From: Panopea generosa
Lineage: Eukaryota; Mollusca; Bivalvia; Adapedonta; Hiatellidae
Direction: 5' to 3'
NCBI GenBank assembly: GCA_029582155.1
Contig: CM055896.1
Coordinates: 23,403,184 to 23,467,183, forward strand
DNA length: 64,000 bases
Numbering within the stretch: the stretch's first letter is position 1; each line of letters begins with the position of its first letter. Under the pieces are notes generated by a model. It was given only the letters and a program-made list of their open reading frames with translations, did not search any database and was not told where the DNA came from. Below, piece after piece: positions 15,701 to 26,500 of the stretch. The translations under genes and the position numbers were made by a program.

Positions 15701-16179
15701 GAGATAAACCAGGATTACTATATTGTGGAGCTGAACGAGTACTACTATATTGTGGAGATGAATCAGGATTAATATATTGTGGAACTGAACGAGTACTACT
15801 ATATTGTGATGATGAATCAGGACTAATATATTGTGGAACTGAACCAGGACTACTATATGTATATGGTGGACCTGGACCAGGACTACTATATTGTGGAGCT
15901 GAACCAGGAGTACTATATTGTGGTGCTGAACCAGGACTACTATATCTGGGTGCTGAACCAGGACTACTATATCTGGGTGCTGAACCAGGAATACTATATG
16001 GTACAGCTGAACCAGGAGTACTATATTGTGTATCTGAACCAGGACTTCTATATTTGGGTGCTGAACCAGGACTTCTTTATGGTGGAGCTGAACCAGGACT
16101 TCTCTATTTTGGAGCTGAACCAGGACTAATATATGGTGGAGCTGAACCAGGAATACTATATTGTGGAGCTAAATCAGGA
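12742..16179. repeat. 1,719-bp higher-order repeat, two near-identical copies
   Basis: The segment 12,742-14,460 is repeated directly as 14,461-16,179. Both copies begin CTACTATATTGTGATTCTG and end GAGCTAAATCAGGA. All internal markers I checked keep the same 1,719-bp offset, including the GTATATGG-bearing units, CGGCAAAACTATATTG and CTATTATAGTCAGGAG. Differences are single bases, for example CCAGTACTAC at about 14,243 against CCAGGACTAC at about 15,962. This is the youngest duplication I can see in the 27-bp array. Confidence 0.95.
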
Positions 16180-16924
16180 CTACTATATGGTGGAGCTGAA
16201 CCAGGACTACTATATTGTGGAGCTGAACCAGGACTACTATATCTGGATGCTGAACCAGGAATACTATATGGTAGAGCTGAACCAGGAGTACTATATTGTG
16301 GAGCTGAACTAGGACTACTGTATTGTGGAGCTGAACCAGGAATACTATACTGTCGAGCTGAACCAGGACTACTATATCTGGATGCTGAACCAGGAATACT
16401 ATATGGTAGAGCTGAACCAGGAGTACTATATTGTGGAGCTGAACTAGGACTACTGTATTGTGGAGCTGAACCAGGAATACTATATTGTGGAGCTGAACCA
16501 GGAATACTATACTGTGGAGCTGAACTAGGACTACTGTGTTGTGGAGCTGAACTAGGACTACTGTATTGTGGAGCTGAACTAGGACTACTGTATTGTGGAG
16601 CTGAACCAGGAATACTATATTGTGGAGCTGAACCAGGAATACTATAATGTGGAGCTGAACTAGGACTACTGTATTGTGGAGCTGAACCAGGAATACTATA
16701 CTGTCGAGCTGAACCAGGAATACTATACTGTCGAGCTGAACCAGGACTACTATACTGTCGAGCTGAACCAGGACTACTATACTGTCGAGCTGAACCAGGA
16801 CTACTATACTGTCGAGCTGAACCAGGACTACTATACTGTCGAGCTGAACCAGGACTACTATATCTGGATGCTGAACCAGGACTACTATATTGTCGATGCA
16901 AACACTTTAGTTTTATTGATTTAA

Positions 16925-17107
16925 TTTATTTTAGTTCGATTGCGATGAAAGCTCAGATATTATACGAACCACTTTCGAGTTTGCCTATAGGTAGAATCGG
17001 TACTGAGTGTTCTTTTATGAGATGCGTCGGATCGAGCTGGTGATTGAACCCGTAACCTCTCGTGTGAGTTGCCAACTCTCTATCTATTACACTACCGCCC
17101 CCATATA
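16925..17107 (-). mobile_element. tRNA-derived SINE relic
   Basis: On the minus strand the sequence has a tRNA-like head: GGGGCGGTAGTGTAATAGAT (A-box region) followed about 35 bases on by a B-box-like GGGTTCAATCACC. A roughly 110-base tail follows, containing CTACCTATAGGCAAACTCG and GCTTTCATCGCAATCGAAC. The anticodon and T stems do not pair well, so this is not a working tRNA. The SINE's 3' end lies about 30 bases from the end of the 27-bp array. Family name not determined. Confidence 0.6.
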
Positions 17108-17109
17108 CA

Positions 17110-17880
17110 CTTTCACAGACAACAAACTCAGTTACCTTCTCTGTATTATTCGTAAAAAGCAAAGAACATGTATATTTTGTACCCTGTATTAGAAACACTC
17201 ACACACGGAATTCTTCTTCTTTAACTGACTAAAATATCAGCGACATGTTGATATCTTCTTCAATCCGCCCCCACCGGTACTTGAAATGCTTTGATTAAAA
17301 TAAGCGAAATGAATAATGTGAGGAATAATACCGTTGGATCAGGTGTCTGTTAACAAGACTTGTAAAGTTAAGATTTGCATCGTTATTGAGTTTCTTTTTT
17401 AAAAATAATTATCGATGCCTGCGATAAAAAATATACCGTTTTCACGAGCTTAATCAATATATATTTTTTATACGAACTGAAAGACAATGAGCATCGATGC
17501 TCCATAAAATGCTAATTTAGTCTCTCCCTGACAATAATGATATTGGTGGTACCATTTATGTTATAAATGGTGTATTTAATATACGTTTCAGCAATACACA
17601 TGTTCATCTGGCTCAAGTTCTGCCGAATCACTTTCTCACTGTCAATTTTGAGAGGCTATCAAGGTTTGTTTATTTAGTACAGTTATTAGATATAATTTCA
17701 TTTTCAATTATTATATAACCGATTCGTCGCTTTTGTGATATAAATTAGCTCGTGGGTTCCAGTGCGCAATCATACTGAGAAGAATAAAAGGGATGTGTAA
17801 CATCTAATCACATCCCTAATATTCTCCCATGCTGTGTTACTCTCTTGAAATACATCATACATAATTTACCAACCGACACG
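17110..17880. other. non-genic AT-rich DNA
   Basis: No supported gene. Short reading frames here are under 70 codons and resemble nothing I recognise. No repeats or clear regulatory sites were seen. Confidence 0.6.
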
Positions 17881-17883
17881 ATT

Positions 17884-17990
17884 CCTATCGTGACTCCCCG
17901 TTTTCTGACGAAGGTTCCTATCGTGATTCCCCGTTTTCTGACGAAGGTTCCTATCGAGACTCCCCATTTTCTGACGAAGGTTCTTATCGG
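17884..17990. repeat. 33-bp tandem repeat, about 3.3 copies
   Basis: Units start CCTATCG at 17,884, 17,917 and 17,950, and CTTATCG at 17,983, an exact 33-bp period. Each holds CCCCGTTTTCTGACGAAGG or a one-base variant. Confidence 0.95.
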
Positions 17991-19235
17991 AAGAGATGCC
18001 TATTAGACCTGTAAATAATTGTTAAAACTAATTTACATTAAAATTATTTTGCATTTGCATATTTTCTCAGTAGTTAAATAAACATATAATCTATCATCTA
18101 GAATCTAAAATTGACTTAGATTATATTAAAATGACTGTTTCGGAAGTTTAATGAGCCTTTGAATAGTTACACATTAAATCTAAATTTTGTATTTTTGTCA
18201 CATAAAATAATATTATAACATCATATATTATGCACATAATAAAATGTGTAGCACAATTCTTGTAGACAGTACATTATTATTATCCTGAATTCATTCATGC
18301 AGGCCATTATCGCTACCCAGAATTCTATTTTTTAACAAAATTTCTAGTCAAAAGTAAATAGTACGGCTGAGTATCTGTGCACATTAAAACATCGTCAAAT
18401 CATATCAACTGTTACAGTATAAGTGCTGGCAAACCGGCTATTTCAGCTTCATGTAGAGCAGGATTTGAAACAAATGTGGTACACAAGCTGTCAGTTTATA
18501 TTTAAATTTGTTGATTTGAGAGATACTCTAACATCAAGCAGAATATCAATTCTGAATTTAAAGTATCCAAGCTATTTATGTAAACAGGGTAGACATGTAT
18601 TGTATGAATGTACTAAATATTATAAATTATAAATTCTTATTACAGACGTGGCAGAAACACTTGTAAACGTCAAGTTTGTGCTGTTTCGTAATATATTTAC
18701 TTAGGTTCGATTTCGGCATAGTGATACTGCCTTACATAAGACACCTATCTTTTTCATGATACCACTACCATTGTAGTGAAAGGATCCTTGCAAGTAGCTA
18801 CAATACAAAACAACGATTAGACATTCACGATATCCGTCAGAATGTCTGCAATTGTGTTATTATTATGTTTAATGTATTATACTGCATACATGTCACTCCT
18901 AATAACACTATTAATTATAACAGAAGCCTAATATATTAGTTTACTTTGTGGGTAAAAATCTTTTCTTATATTTAGTTCTGTTTTATTTTACTTTTACGGT
19001 AATTCTAACCAAAATGGTCTAGATGAATGATTTATGACTATTTATTTGTTGTTAGGTGTTGTATAACTTTATGAGAGATAGAGTTTAACTGAGATATACG
19101 TAAATGTATCTATCACAGTTATTTGTGTTCCTCTTAACTTTATTTAACAATATTCTCGAAACGGTTACTTGTTGATTTAATATTTACCAAATAAATATAA
19201 CAGTTTGGAAGGGCGGATAACCTTTGATAAATATA
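17991..19235. other. non-genic AT-rich DNA
   Basis: No supported gene or repeat. A 69-codon open frame at 18,423-18,632 (plus) has no recognisable domain and is within chance length for this composition. Confidence 0.55.
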
Positions 19236-19589
19236 ATCTGACCAGAATGCCGTGAGAATATCTGACCAGAACGTCGTGAGAATATCTGACCAGAATGCCG
19301 TGAGAATATCTGACAAGAATGCCGTGAGAATATCTGACCAGAATGCCGTGAGAATATCTGGCCAGAATGCCGTGAGAATATCTGACAGAATATCTGACCA
19401 GAATGCCGTTAGAATATCTGGCCAGAATGCCGTGAGAATATCTGACCAGAATGCCGTGAGAATATCTGGCCAGAATGCCGTGAGAATATCTGACAGAATA
19501 TCTGACCAGAATGCCGTGAGAATATCTGGCCAGAATGCCGTGAGAATATCTGACAGAATATCTGACCAGAATGCCGTTAGAATATACGC
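19236..19589. repeat. 24-bp minisatellite
   Basis: About 14 units of a 24-bp repeat built on GAATATCTGACCAGAATGCC. Read forward it gives the eight-residue period RISDQNAV, which leaves a 162-codon open frame at 19,252-19,740; the minus strand gives RYSHGILV. Three units near 19,380, 19,490 and 19,550 are shortened by 12 bp (GAATATCTGACAGAATATCT), and GGCCAG alternates with GACCAG units, giving a small higher-order pattern. Since 24 and 12 are both divisible by three, the open frames survive trivially. Non-coding is more likely. Confidence 0.95.
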
Positions 19590-22104
19590 ATGTCAACTTC
19601 AGGATTGGAGTATTTTACCCGGGCAAAAAATACATTTTAGAATATATCTGTTACACAAATTATACAATTCAATAGATTCATTGACAATATCAATGTGTTA
19701 CCTGTATTGGACGAGTCTAACTATGAATAAAATGACGTAGTTTCACAATAACGTATTTGGTTTATAGTTTACACGTCTGTGTTTATTATTAAACAAAAGC
19801 TCCAAGATGATCTAAAGAAAAAGTTCAATAATCATTTTTTTTAAAACAAAGTCTTGATGTTCAATTGACTACTAAAGAAAAAAGTTAGATTATTGATTTT
19901 AAAGAAATATACATAAAATCTTCGTTCTACAAGATGATCCAGAAGTAGAAATTTTAAAAGAAAATAGAAAAAAATTAATCTCTAAGTTGAGAATCTCCCA
20001 ATCTTCCAAATTGTCAGATATAATTATGTCTCCATGAAAAAATCCAATACATTATTTCCGAGCAGACGTACATGTATATAGAAAGTTTTAGAAACATTTA
20101 CTGTAATACTGAATTAAGTTTGTAATCAATGAAGCAAGAAAGTAAGTATGGAAGAAGAAGTGATAACAAAAATTAAGTAAATATGAAGAGAAAAAAAGTT
20201 AAAAAAGAATGAAATAAGAACAGAAAGGAACACATATTGCAAGAACCAAGTAAGTATGGAAAGACAAGAGAACATAGAAAAAATGGAAAGAAAAATAGGT
20301 TACAAGAGTGAAGTCAGCATAATAAGAAGCAAAGCTAACAAGAACCAGTAAGTAAGATACGAATAAAGCAAGATTGGAATTATATAACAATAAACAAAGA
20401 AAGCCATGATAGATAGTTGAAAGAAATATAAGTCTTAGAAACAGTAGATAAGTAATATGTAAGAAGATAGGAAAGGCGCTTAATCACCCAAGACCGACGA
20501 TTAAGCAATTGTAAGAGTACAACCATGGTTTGGGTTGACCTCATTAGCGAGGAGTTCACATATGGGCTTTTCACCTAACTGGTAAACGCCGGCAATATAG
20601 AATTAAAATCGACAAATATATGTTTAGGTCTGTTGTATACCTAAACTCATTTTACAGATATTTGCATAACATGAATATAAATTGATAACAATTATTTTAT
20701 TATTTCAGTATATCAATGAATAAATAGGATAAATCTTTTGTTATATTTTCTGCAATTTTAATTTCACCATTATACCTATTTGTCTATTTAAAGATAAAGG
20801 GACATAATATGTGGGGCTCTGTTTGTTTATACTGTTTTAAAAAAAGTTATTATATCATTTATAATCCATTGCCAAAGGCAACTTCACGGGAATTGTAATC
20901 GCGATCACATGTTATTAAGAAGTCATATATACACATTTTTTCAATCAGTGTACATTTAAGTTATCTTGTCTAGTTGGTACAAAGTCATATGTCCTTTAAT
21001 GACATGTAACCAGTCTGTGTTACTTGACTATAGATGCCGCTTAAACACTTGCTAATGTACGTGAGGGTGTTGCCTGTTTCATATGGACGACAGAGTTACA
21101 ACAACCTTCAAAATCTAAATGATATCTTCAAGCATTAGGACAAATCCTAGTCATTTAAGTCATTACTATAACTGAAATAAGTTATTTATCTATATTTATT
21201 TTTTTGTTTCAATCGTAATGGATTGTTTGTGAATGTCAGCCATTTACAGGGATGGTCATTTATATGTTTTAATATTTTGGTGAGAAGTTGATGCTAATAA
21301 GTTCATTCTATATCTGATCTAGAATGATATTCGATTTTTAAAAACATTTTTAAGCTCGGAATAGCAGTTGCGTTAGCATTTCTTATTTTCCTCACATCGC
21401 AATCCTATAAACCCTTAATAACATTTTAGAATGTATGTCAACACTACCACCGGCATCTCATTTTTACGGTGTACATGTATATAGTTGTTAAAACTTGTTT
21501 TGTTATGTGTGTTATTCTGCAAGTTTATCAGTAAACATGCTAATATATATGCAGAAATCTGAAAAATATGTAATGATATATTTTAAACATAGTCTCTTAA
21601 AAATCTTTAAAGAATGGTATGGTAAGTATACCATTTTATATAAAGTATAGTTACCATGATGAAACTACAGTAAAGAAGTATCCATGTTTCATAGACCAGC
21701 TATGTATGTGGTATTAGATGTGTGTTTTACAAGTTCCGATAACTATCGTTTTCTAGAAAAGTTTTAATATTAGTTATACCTATTATGTCACAGGCAAAAC
21801 ATTAATGTTATCGCCAGCAGACAATACTAGTAGTCTATTTCATCAAAATAAAGTGTTAACCACCAAAATGTTACATTGTTTAAACCTTCACATGTTGATA
21901 AATAAATCTATATTTGATAATTGTATATAGTGAAAAAGTTCTGTGAGCCTAAATCCACATATCCATTAATTAATTCGACAACAGAAACATATTTGTTCGA
22001 CATTAAATTCATTATGTTTGCATAACGGTTTTTTAACAAGTCACTCATATATTGAATAAGTTGTGGCGGCATTATTAAATGATTACCTGGCTGCACAAGT
22101 GACT
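19590..22104. other. non-genic DNA with a purine-rich stretch
   Basis: No supported gene. Bases 20,140-20,460 are strongly purine-biased on the plus strand (runs such as AAGAAGAAG and AGAGAAAAAAAG). Open frames of 60-65 codons on the minus strand (20,199-20,390; 20,380-20,574; 21,908-22,096) have no recognisable content. Confidence 0.55.
20478..20506. other. inverted repeat, 8-bp stem
   Basis: GCTTAATC at 20,478-20,485 is matched by its exact reverse complement GATTAAGC at 20,499-20,506, leaving a 13-base loop. The flanks show nothing else that supports an RNA gene, so its role is unknown. Confidence 0.6.
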
Positions 22105-22335
22105 TGTCATGTTGCCAGTTTTGTCCGTTATTGCCCTGTCCTGCCTTCTGTTTTGTCTTGTCCTGCCACCAATTATGTCAGTTCGTGCCATGTCCTGCCA
22201 CCTGTTGTGCTAATATATGCCTTGTCCTGCCATCATTTTGTCAGTTAGTGCCTTTTCCTACTGTCAAGTTTGTTCTCTTGCCACCAATTTTGTCAGTTGG
22301 TGCCCTTTCCTGCCATCTCTTTGGTCATTAAGTGC
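22105..22335. repeat. degenerate 32-bp tandem repeat
   Basis: About seven diverged units carrying TTTGTCAGTT.GTGCC and TGTCCTGCCACC. TGTCCTGCC falls at 22,137, 22,159, 22,191 and 22,223, and decayed versions follow at about 32-bp steps. The plus-strand open frames across it only reflect the repeat. Confidence 0.8.
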
Positions 22336-22550
22336 CTAGTTACGTCAACAATTTTATCAATTAAATAGATTATATATTATTTTAAAAAGAAGTAGCTCCT
22401 AGCTGAATCGCATAAATATCATGGATAACAAGGAACATTTAATATATAAATGCACAAAATAACAAATCATTTTTGTTTTGTTGGAACCTATATAGACAGG
22501 AGAGTAGTTTATGGAGTACTGTAGGATGAAATAGTATTGATAGTGAAATG

Positions 22551-22603
22551 CCCCCCCCCCCCCCCCCCCCACCCACCCACCCACACTCACACCCACACCA
22601 CCA
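22551..22603. repeat. C20 tract followed by ACCC repeats
   Basis: Twenty consecutive C (22,551-22,570) followed by ACCCACCCACCC and CACCC-type repeats. The minus strand is G-rich and could form a quadruplex. The homopolymer length is prone to sequencing error. Confidence 0.95.
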
Positions 22604-23504
22604 CTATCAAAGAAAAAGTTGCCTTAGTATACGAACGAGGACGTGACTCTGGTAACTGAATATGAGAATATAATAAGTAATTAAACAAAGATAAAAAAAA
22701 GAGAGAAAGTACCAAAAATAGTTCAAAGATCGCTGATCTAAATCCATCAATAATTTGACCCAGTAAACATACACTTATTGGTAAGAATTAAGATCGAAGA
22801 ACTAATCATTAAGACTGCTTGTTTCTGCAAATAAATATAGTAATTTATATGAATCTTACACTTGTGGCATTTTGACTCAAAATATTGATGATTTACGTTC
22901 TGAATTAGGACAATAGACAATTCGGAACAATTTTGAACTATTTATCCAGCGGTAGAATTTCATGGACGTCTTTCTGTTTGTGAAAGTTGTTACTATTTAT
23001 AGAACATATATCCTACGGAGCTTTGAAACGCGACTAAATTTGCCCAGGTAAAACAAAATGCAATCATTGTAAACGGACATTCGTAAAACTACGATTCTTT
23101 TCTTGAAAATATTGTTTTCTTCAAAAAAGGCAATCATTTCGAATAGAAACTTCAAAGGGCATTTATATTTGCACGAGTAATTAATTAAGGTTTTAAATCC
23201 CAAACGATAAAATGAATTATATCTTGCCTACTATTCATTATTTCCCTTCTACGACGCACGCAATAAACATTGAATATTTAGACTTATTAAATTTAATATA
23301 TCTTATTTGAAACCAGCCATAAAGTATTCTACGCGTTTCACCTATGTTAGCATCGCTATTAATCATGCCCCGCGGAATGTGATATTTCCGATAACGTATG
23401 TTCCTATCTTGTAACGCTGCACACTGCAAGACATGATGTGCATGATAACGCATCACAAAAGTTTAACCATTATATCAAGTGCACAATGTTTCCGTAAATA
23501 CCAT
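22604..23504. other. non-genic AT-rich DNA
   Basis: No supported gene. Minus-strand open frames of 68 and 72 codons (22,997-23,203; 23,238-23,456) are unrecognised. The satellite that follows starts abruptly at about 23,505. Confidence 0.55.
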
Positions 23505-26500
23505 CAATACGTCGCCTACACAAACTCCGCCCAAAATACCATCAAGACGACACCTACACAAACTTCGCCCGAAATACCATCAAGACGACACCTACACAAA
23601 CTCCGCCCGAAACACCAAGACGACATCTACACAAACTCCGCCCGAAATACCATCAAGACGACACCTACACAAACTGCGCCCGAAATACCACCAAGACGAC
23701 ACTTACACAAACTCCACCCAAAATACCATCAAGACGACACGTACACAAACTCTGTCCGAAATACCATCAAGACGACACCTACACAAACTGCACCCGATTT
23801 ACCAATAAGACGACACCTACACAAACTCCGCCCGAAATACCACCAAGATGACACTTACACAAACTCCGCCAAAATACCATCAAGACGATACCTACACAAA
23901 CTCCGCCCGAAATACCACCAAGACGACATTTACACAAACTCCACCCAAAATACCATCAAGACGACACCTACACAAACTCCGCCCGAAATACCATCAAGAC
24001 GACACCTACACAAACTGCGCCCGATTTACCATTAAGACGACACCTACACAAACTCCGCCCGAAATACCACCAAGATGACACTTACACAAACTCCGCCAAA
24101 ATACCATCAAGACAACACCTACACAAGCTCCGCCCGAAATACCATCAAGACGACACCTACACAAACTCCGCCAGATTTACCATTAAGACGTCACGTATAC
24201 AAACTCCGCCCGAAATACCATCAAGACGACACGTACACAAACTACTGCACGAAATAGCATCAAGACGACACCTACAAAAACTCCGCACGAAATACCATCT
24301 AGACGACACTTACACAAACTCCGCCCGAAATACCATCAAGACGACACCTACACAAACTCCGCCCGAAATACATCAAGACGTCACCTACACAAACTCCGCC
24401 CGAAATACCATCAAGATGACACCTACACAAACTCCGCCCGAAAAACCACCAATACGACACTTACACAAACTCCGCCCGAAATACCATCAATACGACACCT
24501 ACACAAACTCCGCCCGAAATACATCAAGACGTCACCTACACAAACTTCGCCCGAAATACCACCAAGATGACACCTACACAAACTCCGCTTGAAATACCAT
24601 CAAGACGACACCTACACAAACTCCGCCAAAATACCATCAAGACGACACCTACACAAACTCCGCCAGAAATACCATCAAGACGACACCTACACAAACTTCG
24701 CCCGAAATACCACCAAGATGACACTTACACAAACTCCTCCAAAATACCATCAAGACGACACCTACACAAACTCCGCCCGAAATACCATCAAGACGACACC
24801 TACACAAACTCCGCACGAAATACCATCAAGACGACACCTACACAAACTCCGCCCGAAATACCATCAAGACGTCACCTACAAAAACTCCGCCCGAAATACC
24901 ATCAAGACGACACCTACACAAACTCCGCCCGAAATACCACCAATATGACAGTTACACAAACTCCGCCCGAAATACCATCAATACGACACCTACACAAACT
25001 CCGCCCGAAATACATCAAGACGTCACCTACACAAACTCCGCCCGAAATACCATCAATACGACACTTACACAAACTCCGCACGAAATACCACCAAGACGAC
25101 ACCTACACAAACTCCGCCCGAAATACCACCAAGACGACACCTACACAAACTCCGCCCGAAATACCATCAAAACGACACCTACACAAACTCCGCATGAAAT
25201 ACCACCAAGACGACACTTACACAAACTCCGCACGAAATACCATCAAGACGTCACCTACACAAACTCCGCACAAAATACCATCAAGACGACACCTACACAA
25301 ACTCCGCACGAAATACCATCAAGACGACACGTACACAAACTCCACACGAAATACCATCAAGACGACACGTACACAAACTCCGCACGAAATACCATCAAGA
25401 CGACACCTACACAAACTCCGCCCGAAATACCACCAAGACGACACTTACACAAACTCCGCACGAAATACCATCAAGACGTCAACTACACAAACTCCGCACG
25501 AAATACCATCAAGACGACACCTACACAAACTCCGCACGAAATACCATCAAGACGTCACCTACACAAACTCCGCACGAAATACCATCAAGACGACACCTAC
25601 ACAAACTCCGCCCAAAATACCACCAAGACGTCACCTACACAAACTCCGCACAAAATACCATCAAGACGACACCTACACAAACTCCGCACGAAATACCATC
25701 AAGACGACACCTACACAAACTCCGCACGAAATACCATCAAGACGACACCTACACAAACTCCGCACAAAATACCATCAAGACGTCACGTACACAAACTCCG
25801 CACAAAATACCACCAAGACGTCACCTACACAAACTCCGCCTGAAATACCATCAAGACGACACCTACACAAACTCCGCACGAAATACCACCAAGACGACAC
25901 TTACACAAACTCCGCACGAAATACCATCAAGTCGTCACCTACACAAACTCCGCACGAAATACCATCAAGACGACACCTACACAAATCCACCCAAAATACC
26001 ATCAAGACGACACGTACACAAACTCTGTCCGAAATACCATCAAGACGACACCTACACAAACTGCACCCGATTTACCAATAAGACGACACCTACACAAACT
26101 CCGCCCGAAATACCACCAAGATGACACTTACACAAACTCCGCCAAAATACCATCAAGACGACACCTACACAAACTCCGCCCGAAATACCACCAAGACGAC
26201 ATTTACACAAACTCCACCCAAAATACCATCAAGACGACACCTACACAAACTCCGCCCGAAATACCATCAAGACGACACCTACACAAACTGCGCCCGATTT
26301 ACCATTAAGACGACACCTACACAAATTCCGCCCGAAATACCACCAAGATGACACTTACAGAAACTCCGCCAAAATACCACCAAGACGACACCTACACAAA
26401 CTCCGCCCGAAATACCATCAAGACGACACCTACATAAACTCCGCCCGAAATACATCAAGACGTCACCTACACAAACTCCGCCCGAAATACCACCAAGACG

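Larger units (their letters stand above)
1..16893. repeat. 27-bp minisatellite array (left end outside window)
   Basis: A tandem repeat with a 27-bp unit runs from the first base to about 16,893, roughly 620 units by length. Read forward in one frame the unit gives the nine-residue period ELNQDYYIV; in a second forward frame it gives GAEPGLLYC. On the minus strand two frames give VQLHNIVVL and SSPGSAPQY, so four of six frames lack stops in the consensus. Stops arise at scattered units, mostly from TAC to TAA in the DYY codons, and these nonsense variants have been copied around the array, so I see no sign of protein constraint. A 33-bp variant carrying an extra TATGTA-type hexamer recurs (for example near 12,600, 12,660, 12,850, 14,130, 14,580 and 15,850). 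The array starts before the window. Non-coding satellite is the best call. Confidence 0.97.

Noticed and set aside
23433-24035. Start of a gene entering the 38-bp array from unique sequence
   Set aside because: The unique part contributes only a couple of dozen codons with no recognisable features before the repeat begins.
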